This document shows, one piece after another, positions 33,504-43,129 of a stretch of DNA of 64,000 bases. This DNA comes from an archaeon (GTDB lineage Archaea > Micrarchaeota > Micrarchaeia > Anstonellales > Bilamarchaeaceae). Within the stretch, counting starts at the first letter, position 1. Each line of letters starts with the position of its first letter. The position numbers and the translations under genes are program-made. Location of the stretch: contig JAGVNI010000014.1 of NCBI GenBank assembly GCA_020053355.1, positions 1 through 64,000 on the forward strand. Direction: 5' to 3'. The notes below the pieces were generated by a model. It ran no database searches. It was not told the origin of the DNA and saw only the letters and a program-made list of their open reading frames with translations.

Positions 33504-33510
33504 TTTTCAC
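33500..33510. promoter_or_regulatory. GTGA-N3-TCAC palindrome at the 33057 gene stop
   Basis: GTGATTTTCAC overlaps the stop codon. A related GTGA-N4-TCAC site lies at 33644-33655. They flank the 244-nt AT-rich gap before the lipoprotein pair. Confidence 0.3.
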
Positions 33511-33643
33511 ATTTTTCGAGAGATGTGTGGGGTAAAGCGATGGGCGATGTAAAAATAGTGTTAGTAGTTATAAAAATATGTATAAAATAACCTGCTTTTG
33601 ATGTGAAATGTACAAACAACATTAAAAGGCCCGGAAAAAAATT

Positions 33644-33675
33644 GTGAAAAATCACTAATACGTCAATATACGTAT
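33644..33675. promoter_or_regulatory. Palindromes in the promoter region of the tandem lipoprotein genes
   Basis: GTGAAAAATCAC (33644-33655) is followed directly by ATACGT (33658-33663) / ACGTAT (33670-33675). The second dyad runs into GTATATTTTCAC, a TATA-like box. This gap (33504-33747) holds no ORF; the dyads are probably binding sites for an unknown regulator of the gene at 33748. Confidence 0.4.
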
Positions 33676-33747
33676 ATTTTCACAAAAAAATGTGCGAAAA
33701 GCCAACTTTATTAATAAGTTTTGTAGCTATATATGCGGGTGGGAAAC

Positions 33748-34569
33748 ATGAAAAGGCTAACGTTCGAACAGGAGGGAAGGGAACCCCGCGCGATGGAGAG
33801 GGTGCGCCAGGGTTTCCTGAACCGGATGAAGGACGTCGCGATTGTTGGGGCGGCACTGTTTACGCTCGGCGGTTGCGCCGGAGGAATGGCGAGTTCGGCG
33901 CCTGGAAGCGTACCGAATATGAGGGGCGCCTCTGCTGCCGAGCCTAGGGGCATGTCAATGCCTACGCCGAATTTCTCGGTCGCCTTGACAAAGGATGCGG
34001 TTTCTCCGACAGCTGACAGCGTCGTTATTGGCGGGAGGACGCTGAATGTCGTGCGGCTGGATACTAGCCTTGCCAATTTGGACAGACAGACTGCTAGGTA
34101 CAGGGAGCCTGAGACTATTCCGACTGATACCGGCGGCAGGTATATGAATTCGGTATGGGTGCCGAATGAGGTGAGATTCCTCGTCACAATATTCCCAAAT
34201 GAAGGAACGAGAATGCTAGACGTTCAATTTCCACGCGAGAGAGATCCTAACCCATCGGGAGGAAGAACTCCAGGATTGGGATCGATTAATCTGACCGAGT
34301 TCTCGAACTATGTACGTAGTGTATCCGGACAGGAGATGGTCCGGGTTAATTTTGTCGTTGAAACGGGAACATTCGAAAACAATGGGGTAACGACAAACTT
34401 CACCAACGCGCACATATTTCCCTTGAATGCCCAAGGAGAGCCCATAACGCGCAGAGGAAACGGAGAATATATTATTTACGCAGCTTCGTATTATGCAAAT
34501 CGGGCAGGCGGAAGCGCATCTCTGTTGGTTGAACCCGGTAACCGGGACTCGTTATACGCCCAAAGGTAA
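33748..34569 (+). CDS. Lipoprotein, copy 1 of a tandem duplication
   Basis: A 273-aa secreted protein. After a charged 30-residue n-region comes a signal peptide with lipobox TLGGC, then a Gly/Pro/Ser linker and a beta-rich domain (about 95-273: VVIGGRTLNVVRLDT, NSVWVPNEVRFLVTI, GVTTNFTNA, GNGEYIIYAA). I recognise no family. The start is set by comparison with copy 2: GTGGGAAA precedes ATG in both. The unusually long basic n-region might also be cytoplasmic. Confidence 0.7.
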   Translation: MKRLTFEQEGREPRAMERVRQGFLNRMKDVAIVGAALFTLGGCAGGMASSAPGSVPNMRGASAAEPRGMSMPTPNFSVALTKDAVSPTADSVVIGGRTLNVVRLDTSLANLDRQTARYREPETIPTDTGGRYMNSVWVPNEVRFLVTIFPNEGTRMLDVQFPRERDPNPSGGRTPGLGSINLTEFSNYVRSVSGQEMVRVNFVVETGTFENNGVTTNFTNAHIFPLNAQGEPITRRGNGEYIIYAASYYANRAGGSASLLVEPGNRDSLYAQR

Positions 34570-34585
34570 AGTTCGTGTGGGAAAA

Positions 34586-35359
34586 ATGAGAATACTAACG
34601 AACGAACGGGATAGAAGGGAACCTCGCGCGATGGAGAGGGTGCGCCAGGGCTTCCTGAACCGGATGAAGGACGTCGCGATTGTTGGGGCGGCACTGTTTA
34701 CGCTCGGCGGTTGCGCCGGAGGAATGGCGAATACGCCAAGGGGCGGCCCGGTTCCTTCGCCAAATATTACACCCGAATCTTCCAGGCAGGCGGTGCCCCC
34801 AACAGCCGAAAGCGTCGTGATTGGCGGGAGGACGCTGAACGTGGTGCGGCTGGATACGAGGCTCGCCGATTTGAACACTCAGACTGCTCGCTATAGGGAG
34901 CCTGAAACCATTCCGACTGAAAGCGGCGGCAGGTATGCGAATTCGGTATGGGTGCCGAATGAAGTAAGATTCATAGTTACGATAACACCAAATGATGGAT
35001 TACGAAGGTTGGATATTGTTTTCCCTCGAGAAAGAGATAGGGACCCTTCAGCACCCGATGCCGGAACCAGGGGAGTAAATTTGACTGATTTCTCAGCTTA
35101 CGTCAGGACAGTGACAGGACAGGAAATGTCACGGGTCAACTTTGTTGTTGAATCTGGGACATTCGACAATAACGGAGTGACGACGAACTTTACGAACGCA
35201 TATATCTTCCCTCTGAATTCACAAGGCCAGCCGATTACTAGAAGGGGGAATGGCGAGTATATTATTTATTCCGCCACGTATTATGCGAATAGGGGCGGTG
35301 GAAGCGTGTCCCTGCTAGTTGAACCAGGTAACGTGGATTCGTTATACCCAAGAAGGTAA
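34586..35359 (+). CDS. Lipoprotein, copy 2 of a tandem duplication
   Basis: A 257-aa paralogue of the gene just upstream. About 110 nt over the signal-peptide region (from 34630) are almost identical to copy 1, while the linker has diverged and the beta-rich domain is about 70-75% alike by eye. Both have the TLGGC lipobox. The difference in rate suggests recent duplication with gene conversion at the 5' end. Confidence 0.7.
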   Translation: MRILTNERDRREPRAMERVRQGFLNRMKDVAIVGAALFTLGGCAGGMANTPRGGPVPSPNITPESSRQAVPPTAESVVIGGRTLNVVRLDTRLADLNTQTARYREPETIPTESGGRYANSVWVPNEVRFIVTITPNDGLRRLDIVFPRERDRDPSAPDAGTRGVNLTDFSAYVRTVTGQEMSRVNFVVESGTFDNNGVTTNFTNAYIFPLNSQGQPITRRGNGEYIIYSATYYANRGGGSVSLLVEPGNVDSLYPRR

Positions 35360-35390
35360 TAATAAAAATTCTCTTTATCATCACTTAGTT

Positions 35391-36353
35391 ATGGTAAGAG
35401 GACCGTCGACCCAGACTGACGAACAGAGGGGGATACAGGCTGAAGCAAGGGTTGCAGAACGCACAATCGAGAGAACGTTGCCCATAGTAAAAATAGAACT
35501 ACCTAGGGTTCCAGACGCTGATTTGCAGGCCATGCTCAGGGCGGCACAGGATAACGACAGGCGGGGATTCGACGCGACTCTCCGTGCTGCCGCACCAAGA
35601 GCTGACACGGACCAGACGTATAACCGTTTCCGCGAACTGATCGGGCTGTTCGGGGAAGTGACCACCCACGCAGCGGATTTTGTTACTTTCAGATGGGCAA
35701 GGAACATGCCCGAGGCTGACCGTGAGGGGCAGATGCTTGCCGAACTGGGGAGACGAGGCACCGCAATGGGTATAGTGGGCATGAACGCCATCGTGCTCAC
35801 GGAAATGAGAGAGCAGACCGTGGCAAGGGGCCGCGAGCTGGGCAAGTCGCCTGAGGAGATACGCACCCAGGAGGAAGATTTGGCGCGTGCCGCGATAAGT
35901 TACGGCTTCGGAGTCAGTGACGTCCTGAATGTGTTCGGGGATTTCGCCGCACAGGGGACCAACGCGATGAGCCGCCAGAGAAGCGATACCTTCAGGCAGG
36001 TGCTTGGCGAGGCCGCCAGCAAGCGCACCGAGGAACTCATGAGAAGGATGCGGGAGATGCAGGACGAGATGGGCGGAGCCGAAGGCGTAAGGAGAAGGCA
36101 ACTGCAGGAGGAATACAACATCATGCTATCCGAATACGGGAGGCTCACGGGCCATACCTTAGCCTCCGAAGTGGCGGACAGGTGGGTTCGCGGCGGGGAA
36201 GCCCCCCAGGCGGAGCAGGGCGGCAGGCAGGTTACATTGACCATAGATGACATGAAATCATCCGCCAGGACTGAGACCGAGCATCTTTTCGACCTCCACA
36301 ACCATAATCTGGGCAATGTCGTACCGGTGCCGACGGAAAGGCGCGTCGCTTGA
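35391..36353 (+). CDS. Helical soluble protein, hypothetical
   Basis: A 320-aa protein, mostly charged helices (residues about 90-270, including RTEELMRRMREMQDEMGGAE), with no signal peptide or membrane span. I recognise no family. It follows the lipoprotein pair by about 30 nt and may share their transcript. Confidence 0.5.
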   Translation: MVRGPSTQTDEQRGIQAEARVAERTIERTLPIVKIELPRVPDADLQAMLRAAQDNDRRGFDATLRAAAPRADTDQTYNRFRELIGLFGEVTTHAADFVTFRWARNMPEADREGQMLAELGRRGTAMGIVGMNAIVLTEMREQTVARGRELGKSPEEIRTQEEDLARAAISYGFGVSDVLNVFGDFAAQGTNAMSRQRSDTFRQVLGEAASKRTEELMRRMREMQDEMGGAEGVRRRQLQEEYNIMLSEYGRLTGHTLASEVADRWVRGGEAPQAEQGGRQVTLTIDDMKSSARTETEHLFDLHNHNLGNVVPVPTERRVA

Positions 36354-36424
36354 TGGGCGCACTTTTATCCGGGATAAAACCCTTGTTTTTTAATCATTAG
36401 ACAACAATAGCGCCAGTGATACTT

Positions 36425-38764
36425 ATGCTCCAGCAGAGATACGAAAGGAACATCGAAGAAAGATGGCAGAAGACCTGGGATGAGGAAGGCACGTTCCGTT
36501 TCGACGAAACCGACAGCACGAAACCGGTCTATTCCATAGACACCCCCCCGCCTTTCACGAGCGGCGAACTGCACATGGGCCACGTCCTTTCATACAGCTT
36601 CATCGATTTCATCGCGAGATACAAGCGCATGCAGGGCTTCAACGTCTATTACCCCCAGGGCTGGGATTCCCAGGGGTTCCCGACCGAAGTGAAGGTGGAA
36701 AAGAAGTTCGGACGCCTGCCGCCGGTCCAGTTCAGGGAAAAATGCATCGAATGGACGAGGGAATTCATAGCTAGGATGAGAATCCAGATGCAGCAGATGG
36801 GCTTCAGCCCGGACTGGCGCTTCGAATACCGGACGATGGAGCCGGATTACCACCGCAAGGTCCAGCTCTCGCTCATCAAGATGTATGCCGACAAGCTCGT
36901 TTACATGAGCAAATACCCGGTGTATTGGTGCCCGAAATGCGTTTCCGCGATTGCGAAAGCAGAACTGGATGATGTCGAGAAGGATGGCACGCTGAATTAC
37001 ATCAAATTCAAAGGCCCGGACGGGGCAGACCTCGTCATCGCCACAACAAGGCCGGAGCTTCTCCACGCATGCATTGCGGTCATGTTCAACCCTACGGACG
37101 AGCGGTACAAGAGCCTCGAGGGGGGCATGATTACGACCCCACTCGGCAAGGAAGTCCCGGCAATCGGAGACAAGGACATAGACAAGGAGTTCGGAACCGG
37201 CCTGGTCATGCTATGCACCTTCGGCGACAAGATGGACGTCGTCTGGATGCACAGGTACAAGCTCCGCATGATTGAGGGGATGGACAGGTACGGGAAGCTC
37301 CTGGAAGCCGGCGAATTCACAGGCAAGAAGGCCGATGAGGCAAAGAAGCTAATCCTCGAGAAGCTTGATAAAGAGGGCAAGGTCGTGAAAAAGGAGCCCC
37401 TGAAGCAGAGCGTCAAGGTGCATGACCGCTGCGGCACCGGAATAGAGCTGATAACGTCCCTACAGTGGTTCGCGGACATCCGGACCACGGCGAAGAACAT
37501 CAAGGCCATGGCCGAACGGATAGGGTGGGTTCCTGATTTCGGAATCAGCTACCTCATCGACTGGGTCGAAAGCGCGGAATGGGACTGGGTGATTTCGCGC
37601 CAGCGCGTTTTCGGGACGCCGCTCCCGTTTTATTACTGCGAAAAATGCCTCGCGACGGCTGCTGCCGATTCGGACAACCTGCCATTCTATCCTGAAAAAG
37701 CGAGGCCGAAGACTTGTGAACGATGCGTTACCCCCATGAAGCCGGAGACCAGCACGTGCGACGTCTGGGTGGATTCGAGCATAACGCCCCTCATCATCTC
37801 AGGATGGCCGGATGACGAAAAAAGGATGCAGCGATTGTATCCCGCCTCGCTGCGCCCCCAGGGCGTTGAAATCGTGCGCACATGGGCGTTCTACACCATT
37901 TTCAGGAGCGGAGTCGCCCTGACCGGAGTTCCGCCGTGGAAGCAGATACTGCTCAACGGGAACGTTCTCGCCACGGATGGCAAAAAGATGAGCAAATCTC
38001 TCGGAAACATCGTTTCCCCGTCAGACCTGCTCCGGGACTACCCGGCTGACGCGATAAGGCAGTGGGCGGCCCTATCTGGGGCCATGGCCAAAGACAGGCC
38101 TTTTAGCTATGAGGACATCAAATACGCGAAAAGCTTCCTCGGAAAGGTCTGGAACGCCGCCAGGTTCGTGGAATCCTCGGCGAAGGAGGATATCAGGGAT
38201 GCGCCTGCGCTGCGCATGACTGATAGGTGGATTCTCGGTAGGCTGGCTGTCCTCACGAAGGAATGCACGGAGCACCTGGAAAGGTTCGAGTACCATTATA
38301 CGATGAGCAAGATACAACGCTTCTTCTGGCAGGATGTGTGCGACAATTACCTTGAATACGTTAAATACAGGATTTACGAGGGCGACGACCGGGCTGCCAG
38401 GTACACGCTGCGAAAAGTCATGTATGACTCCATACGATTGATGGCGCCGTTCACCCCGCATATCTCCGAGGAAATATACCACGAGCTGTTCGGGGCGAAT
38501 GAGAGCATCCAGAAAGCCGGGTGGCCGGATGCAGGAAAGGAATACAAGGATGATGCGGCGAGGGTTTCCGTGCTAAACGAGATTGTGAGCCAAATCCGCC
38601 AGCACAAATCAAGGAACAAGCTCCCCCAGAACGCGGAACTCGAATCGGTCAGGCTCAGCCTGCCAGAGGATTTGGATGCTGAGCTGGTATCGGAGCTGAA
38701 GCAGATAAGCAGGGTAAAGAACGTCGTGATTGTCAAGGGCGAATTCTCGGTCAGCGCCGGCTAG
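36425..38764 (+). CDS. valS: Valyl-tRNA synthetase
   Basis: A 779-aa class Ia synthetase. The HIGH motif appears as GELHMGHVLSYS (about 45), an editing domain includes ATTRPELL, and KMSKS is intact (DGKKMSKSLGN). Paired Cys in YWCPKC and elsewhere suggest zinc. The PPPFTSGELHMGH and GWDSQGFPTE signatures and the length fit archaeal ValRS (shorter than bacterial, with only a short C-terminal region). GTG 36416 is a possible earlier start. Confidence 0.92.
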   Translation: MLQQRYERNIEERWQKTWDEEGTFRFDETDSTKPVYSIDTPPPFTSGELHMGHVLSYSFIDFIARYKRMQGFNVYYPQGWDSQGFPTEVKVEKKFGRLPPVQFREKCIEWTREFIARMRIQMQQMGFSPDWRFEYRTMEPDYHRKVQLSLIKMYADKLVYMSKYPVYWCPKCVSAIAKAELDDVEKDGTLNYIKFKGPDGADLVIATTRPELLHACIAVMFNPTDERYKSLEGGMITTPLGKEVPAIGDKDIDKEFGTGLVMLCTFGDKMDVVWMHRYKLRMIEGMDRYGKLLEAGEFTGKKADEAKKLILEKLDKEGKVVKKEPLKQSVKVHDRCGTGIELITSLQWFADIRTTAKNIKAMAERIGWVPDFGISYLIDWVESAEWDWVISRQRVFGTPLPFYYCEKCLATAAADSDNLPFYPEKARPKTCERCVTPMKPETSTCDVWVDSSITPLIISGWPDDEKRMQRLYPASLRPQGVEIVRTWAFYTIFRSGVALTGVPPWKQILLNGNVLATDGKKMSKSLGNIVSPSDLLRDYPADAIRQWAALSGAMAKDRPFSYEDIKYAKSFLGKVWNAARFVESSAKEDIRDAPALRMTDRWILGRLAVLTKECTEHLERFEYHYTMSKIQRFFWQDVCDNYLEYVKYRIYEGDDRAARYTLRKVMYDSIRLMAPFTPHISEEIYHELFGANESIQKAGWPDAGKEYKDDAARVSVLNEIVSQIRQHKSRNKLPQNAELESVRLSLPEDLDAELVSELKQISRVKNVVIVKGEFSVSAG

Positions 38765-38818
38765 GCAGCAACAGAACCCGGAACTGGAAACCGGCGAAAA
38801 ATGCGGCATACGCCAGGG

Positions 38819-39349
38819 TCAATTAGGGATAATCCTTCCCGTGACCCTTCCGCTAGCCAGATGCTCGACATTGCTGCAGGCTTCGCCGAGTTCAGGGGCG
38901 CATGAGACGTATGTGAGGTTGCCCACGAAGCGCTTGATTGCGCCTTCCGCGACAGGCGTGCCGCCGAGGTCCGCTTCGAAAGTCGTGTTCGCGCCGCTTG
39001 AGACATTGACGCCGCCGGCAAAGCCTGTGAACGTCTGGTCGCCATCCTGGGTCCGGAGCTCCACGCCGTTTATCCGAACCTTGTACGGATAGCCGTTGAA
39101 TACGCTCAGGATGATTCTCGTATGCCCGCCCTCGTTGAAGAGGGTGGCGGTGCATTTGAGGGAGTTGCCGAAGTTGCATTCTTCGGAGACCATATAGCCG
39201 GGAGACATGATTCCTGTCGAGAACAATACGCCTATGACGATGACGAGGGCAAGAAGCACCCATCCATAGGTCATCAGGTATTCTATGGCTGCCTGTCCGC
39301 GGCGGGCGGAAATCAGCGGCTTCTCGTTTGCTGCCTGTCCTTTTCGCAT
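38819..39349 (-). CDS. Secreted protein with class III signal peptide
   Basis: A 176-aa protein. A longer basic n-region is followed by RRGQAAIEYLMTYGWVLLALV, the Gln-Ala-Ala-x-Glu class III (prepilin-like) site and hydrophobic stretch found in many DPANN surface proteins. The exported part has four Cys and a beta-rich Gly/Thr/Asn composition. A second GQAA motif near the N-terminus is odd and might be an alternative processing site. Confidence 0.75.
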   Translation of the reverse strand: MRKGQAANEKPLISARRGQAAIEYLMTYGWVLLALVIVIGVLFSTGIMSPGYMVSEECNFGNSLKCTATLFNEGGHTRIILSVFNGYPYKVRINGVELRTQDGDQTFTGFAGGVNVSSGANTTFEADLGGTPVAEGAIKRFVGNLTYVSCAPELGEACSNVEHLASGRVTGRIIPN

Positions 39350-39438
39350 GGAAAGCCATTCACGGAATACCTATTAAATAGCTTTCCCTCTTTATACTCG
39401 ATAGAATTCTCTAGAAATCAACTATAGGAGTGATATTG

Positions 39439-39627
39439 ATGGCCATAGAAACATGCGGAAGATGCGGCAACCAGACTGCAAAGCTCGTGAAATGCGACTA
39501 CTGCAGCCGCGCCCTGTGCTACTCATGCGTGAAGAGCTCCAAAAGGAAGAAAATCGACCACAGATACATCTGCAAGAACTGCTGGAGCAGCATCGCAAAG
39601 AGGAGCATGTTCAAGAGCGCGAACTGA
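39439..39627 (+). CDS. Small zinc-finger protein
   Basis: A 62-aa protein with CGRCG, CDYC, CYSC and CKNC pairs plus a His, enough for two zinc sites in a B-box/FYVE-like cross-brace, and a basic C-terminus. Its partner is unknown. ATG 39439 follows GAGTGAT. Confidence 0.65.
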   Translation: MAIETCGRCGNQTAKLVKCDYCSRALCYSCVKSSKRKKIDHRYICKNCWSSIAKRSMFKSAN

Positions 39628-39656
39628 TTCAGGGTAGCGTCTTTTTTTCCCCAGTT

Positions 39657-42482
39657 TTACACCTTCTTCAGCGCGAGCTTCACCAGCCTGCCGTCAATCG
39701 TGTACTCGTTCATCGTCTTCTCCGGGGCATATTCCACGGATGAGGCATTGACGGCAACTGACAGCGCCTTCTCCTGCTTCTTCAGGATGGCCTCGAACTC
39801 CTTTTCAGTGCTTATATTGAGCCTGATTTTGTCGGATTCGACGAGCCCGGCTTCCTTGCGCATCATCTGGACGCGCCGCTTCACTTCGTTCAGCAGCCCT
39901 TCTTCGTAAAGGGCCTCGTCAATCTTCTTTGCGATGTGGACCGAGCCTTTGGAGAACGCCTGGCTTGCCATCTCGCCATGGGGCGCCTCTTCCGAGGTTT
40001 TCGCCTCCTTGGCATTCACAAGGCTGAGGATGGTCGGGCAGAAGGCTTCGACGGCTTCGGAGACCTCGTGCGACTTGGTCTCGATATGCAGCGTCCGAAT
40101 CGGCCAGCGGACCTTGATTCCGGCCCCCTGCCTGGCTAAGAGCGCGATTGAGACCAGCTCCTTGACGTTTTCCACCTGCTTCTCGTAAAGCGCGTTGATT
40201 GCGCCCTCGGATTCCGTCTCGAGGCGGAGCAGGAAAATGGATTCCGCGCCCTCGTATTTCCTGAAGAACAGCTGGTAGAGGTGCTCGCTAAGCATCGGGG
40301 AGAAGCAGCTGAGCATCTTAAGGGATTCCAGCATGACAGTGTAGATGGCCCACTGCGCGCCTTCCGCATTCTCGCCTGAGGATATGCGTTCTTTGGCGAT
40401 TTTCATGTAGAAGCGGCTGACATCGTCCACGATGAACGACCGGAGCGCCTTAGCCGCCCGGTTCAACTCGTATGAATCGAAAGACGAGCGGAACTCGCGC
40501 TTGGTCGAATTCAGCCTGCTCATCATCCATTCGTCGAGTTTTGTCAGTTCCGGCTTCTCCAGCTTCATCTTTGGGTAGAAGCGCTCGAGGAAGACGATCA
40601 TGTTGAACGCGATGTTCAGTTCGCCGGTCGCCTTCTTCAACTCGTCCCAGCTGAACTTCAGTTCCTCCCAGACGGTGTTGCTGACCCCCCAGAGGCGGAA
40701 GCTGTCCGCGCCGTACTTGTCGAGGATTTCCTCAAGCGGGACGAAGTTGCCGAGAGACTTGCTCATCTTCTCGCCCTTCTCATCCACGAAGAACCCGTGC
40801 ATGAGGATGCGCTTGTACGGGCAGGCGCCGTACCGCACGACGCCGGAGCCGAGAAGCGAGTAGAACCACCCGCGAATCTGGTCCTGGCCTTCGATAATCA
40901 GGTCCGCGCGCTCGCTGTACCTCTTGGCCTCTTCCGGGGCCAAGGAGGCCCAGATTGCGTTTCCGGAATCGAACCATACGTCCATGACGTCCTGTATGCG
41001 CTGCATCTTTTTTCCGCATTCGCAGCTCAGCTCGATTTCGTCAATGTAAGGGCGGTGGAGCTCCTTTACGGGGGGGATTTCGGATTTGGAGCCGACCACC
41101 TTGATTTTGCCGCAAACGCATTTCCAAATCGGGAGAGGGATGCCCCAGTAGCGCTGGCGCGAGATGCACCAGTCGGGAGCGTTCGACACGAACTCCCGGA
41201 AGCGGTCCTTCGCGAATTCCGGGTGCCACTCCGTCTTGTCTATTTCTGCAAGCATCTGGTCCTTCATCTTGGAAATCGTGATGAACCACTGCTTGGTCGT
41301 GAGGAAGATGAGGGGCGTCTTGCAGCGCCAGCAGTGCGGGTAGCGGTGCCGGATGCGCGCCTCGTAGACAAGGGCGCCGGAGTCTTTCAGTATCTGCGTC
41401 ACCAGCGGGTTCGCCTCGCGCACGTTCTTGCCGGCCAGTTCTCCCGCGTCCTCGGTATAGTTGCCCTTCCCGTCGACGGGGCTGAACGCCTCGATGCCGT
41501 AGCGCTTGCCGATTATGAAGTCGGCAGGGCCGTGGCCGGGGGCGGTGTGCACAAGGCCGCTTCCGTCTTCAAGCGTGACATATTCGTCGCTGAGGACCAC
41601 CTTCCGGTCGTAGAACTTGTGGATCTTCTCCTGGAACGGGTGGAGGTATTCGAGGTCCTTCAGTTTCCGCCCGGGCAGCTCCTCGATGACGGTGGCGCTC
41701 TGCTCAATCAGTCCCATCACATGGTCAAGGCGCTCTTTCGCGATTATCCATACTTCGTCCCCGACCTTGGCGCGCACATACGCGAAAGTCGGGTGTACCA
41801 TGACCGCCATATTGGCAGCCAAAGTCCAGGGCGTGGTTGTCCAGACAATCAGGTATTCGTTCTCCTTGCCTTTCAGCTTGAATTTCACGTAGATGCTCGG
41901 GTCGGTCTCGTCGTCGTACTCAAGCTCGTAGTTCGCCATGGTCGTCTCGCAGCGGTAGCAATAGGGAAGCACGTAGATGCCCTCGTGGAGGAGGCCGTGC
42001 TCGTTCGCCATCTGGAGCGTCTTCCAGGACGAATTGATGTAACTGTCATGGTAGGTGATATAGGGGGTGTCGAAATCCATCCATACGCCGAGCGACTTGA
42101 ACTGCTCGCCCATTATGCCGACGTATTTCGTCGCGAACGACTTGCATTTCTCGGTGAACTTGCCGATGCCGTATTTCTCGATGTCGTTCTTGTTGGTGAA
42201 TTTCAATTCCTGCTCGACCTTGACCTCGATTGGGAGGCCGTGGGTGTCGTAGCCGGCCTGGACGCGGACGTCCTTGCCCGAGATGCGCTGATAGCGGCAG
42301 ACCGCGTCCTTGATTGTCTTGTTCCAGCCAGTCCCGGGGTGTATCTGCCCCGTGGCATAAGGCGGCCCGTCGCAGAAATAGAACGTCTCGCGCCCGGAAT
42401 TCTTTTCCTTGGCCTTGCGGTATATGTCGTTCTTTGCCCAAAATTCCAATATTTCCTTCTCTACCTTCCTGTGGTCATACAT
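39657..42482 (-). CDS. ileS: Isoleucyl-tRNA synthetase
   Basis: A 941-aa class Ia synthetase. HIGH variant in GPPYATGQIHPGTGWNK, AGYDTHGLPIEVKVE, a CP1 editing domain (VWTTTPWTLAANM, DGSGLVHTAPGHG), KMSKS in GEKMSKSLGNF, and zinc-type Cys pairs (WRCKTP, CVCGKI, CECGKK). The C-terminal anticodon and tail regions are complete. It converges with the zinc-finger gene and lies about 900 nt from valS, its closest relative in the window. Confidence 0.95.
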   Translation of the reverse strand: MYDHRKVEKEILEFWAKNDIYRKAKEKNSGRETFYFCDGPPYATGQIHPGTGWNKTIKDAVCRYQRISGKDVRVQAGYDTHGLPIEVKVEQELKFTNKNDIEKYGIGKFTEKCKSFATKYVGIMGEQFKSLGVWMDFDTPYITYHDSYINSSWKTLQMANEHGLLHEGIYVLPYCYRCETTMANYELEYDDETDPSIYVKFKLKGKENEYLIVWTTTPWTLAANMAVMVHPTFAYVRAKVGDEVWIIAKERLDHVMGLIEQSATVIEELPGRKLKDLEYLHPFQEKIHKFYDRKVVLSDEYVTLEDGSGLVHTAPGHGPADFIIGKRYGIEAFSPVDGKGNYTEDAGELAGKNVREANPLVTQILKDSGALVYEARIRHRYPHCWRCKTPLIFLTTKQWFITISKMKDQMLAEIDKTEWHPEFAKDRFREFVSNAPDWCISRQRYWGIPLPIWKCVCGKIKVVGSKSEIPPVKELHRPYIDEIELSCECGKKMQRIQDVMDVWFDSGNAIWASLAPEEAKRYSERADLIIEGQDQIRGWFYSLLGSGVVRYGACPYKRILMHGFFVDEKGEKMSKSLGNFVPLEEILDKYGADSFRLWGVSNTVWEELKFSWDELKKATGELNIAFNMIVFLERFYPKMKLEKPELTKLDEWMMSRLNSTKREFRSSFDSYELNRAAKALRSFIVDDVSRFYMKIAKERISSGENAEGAQWAIYTVMLESLKMLSCFSPMLSEHLYQLFFRKYEGAESIFLLRLETESEGAINALYEKQVENVKELVSIALLARQGAGIKVRWPIRTLHIETKSHEVSEAVEAFCPTILSLVNAKEAKTSEEAPHGEMASQAFSKGSVHIAKKIDEALYEEGLLNEVKRRVQMMRKEAGLVESDKIRLNISTEKEFEAILKKQEKALSVAVNASSVEYAPEKTMNEYTIDGRLVKLALKKV

Positions 42483-42541
42483 CGGATTAGCACCTAAAGA
42501 GCCCGCAGGTTTTATCTTCGCCGGCGGTTAGTAGTCCCTAT

Positions 42542-43081
42542 ATGTTTAGAAAAGATATAAAAACGGCGTCCCAGAATACGAAGGCTATGGCAAAGCTGGA
42601 AAAACTCAATCCTGATGCTGAAACAGGCTGCTGCAAAAGGTTCAATCCCGCGCCGTGGGACGGAAAAGAGATAGTCTGGAAGGACAAGCTGTTTTTGAGG
42701 GACCATGTGGCGAGCTTTTTCCACATCCCGCTGAATATGGACAAAATCATGGTAAAGTGCATGGAGAAGATATCGAAAGCCGGCGCTCTCGATACGGACC
42801 AAATCATGCTTTCAGACGAGAAATCCATGTGGGGCTCGGATATCTTCATCGCAGTGAGCAAAGAAGTCCCTGGCGCCCGGATGGAGAGGATTTCCGGCAC
42901 GTTCCTGACAAAAGCCTTCGAAGGACCGTACCAGGACATGGGCAAATGGATCAAGGAGATGGAAAAATACGTCGAATCCAAAGGCAGGAAGCAGAAAAAA
43001 ATGTACTTCTATTACACCACCTGCCCAGGCTGCGCGAAGGTTTACGGGAAGAATTACACCGTTCTGGTTGTCCAGGTATAG
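42542..43081 (+). CDS. Conserved hypothetical protein with C-terminal CxxC
   Basis: A 179-aa protein with GCCKRFNPAPWDGKEIVWKD near the start and TTCPGCAKVYGKNYTVLVVQ at the end. The pattern recalls a widespread small-protein family often labelled hydrolase without biochemical proof, so I give no function. It diverges from ileS. Confidence 0.6.
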   Translation: MFRKDIKTASQNTKAMAKLEKLNPDAETGCCKRFNPAPWDGKEIVWKDKLFLRDHVASFFHIPLNMDKIMVKCMEKISKAGALDTDQIMLSDEKSMWGSDIFIAVSKEVPGARMERISGTFLTKAFEGPYQDMGKWIKEMEKYVESKGRKQKKMYFYYTTCPGCAKVYGKNYTVLVVQV

Positions 43082-43129
43082 GGGTAATTCTGGGGAGGAA
43101 GGAAAAAACGGATGGAAGACGGGCCAGCT

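Noticed and set aside
33504-33747. Small protein gene in the AT-rich gap
   Set aside because: Only ORFs under ten codons are present; palindromes and TATA-like tracts explain the region better.
36425-38764. Leucyl-tRNA synthetase
   Set aside because: PPPFTSGELHMGH and the archaeal-short length fit ValRS; the LeuRS-specific editing and C-terminal parts are missing.
40797-42497. A 566-codon plus-strand ORF opposite ileS
   Set aside because: The whole length is antisense to IleRS; composition mirrors its codons and no domain is visible.
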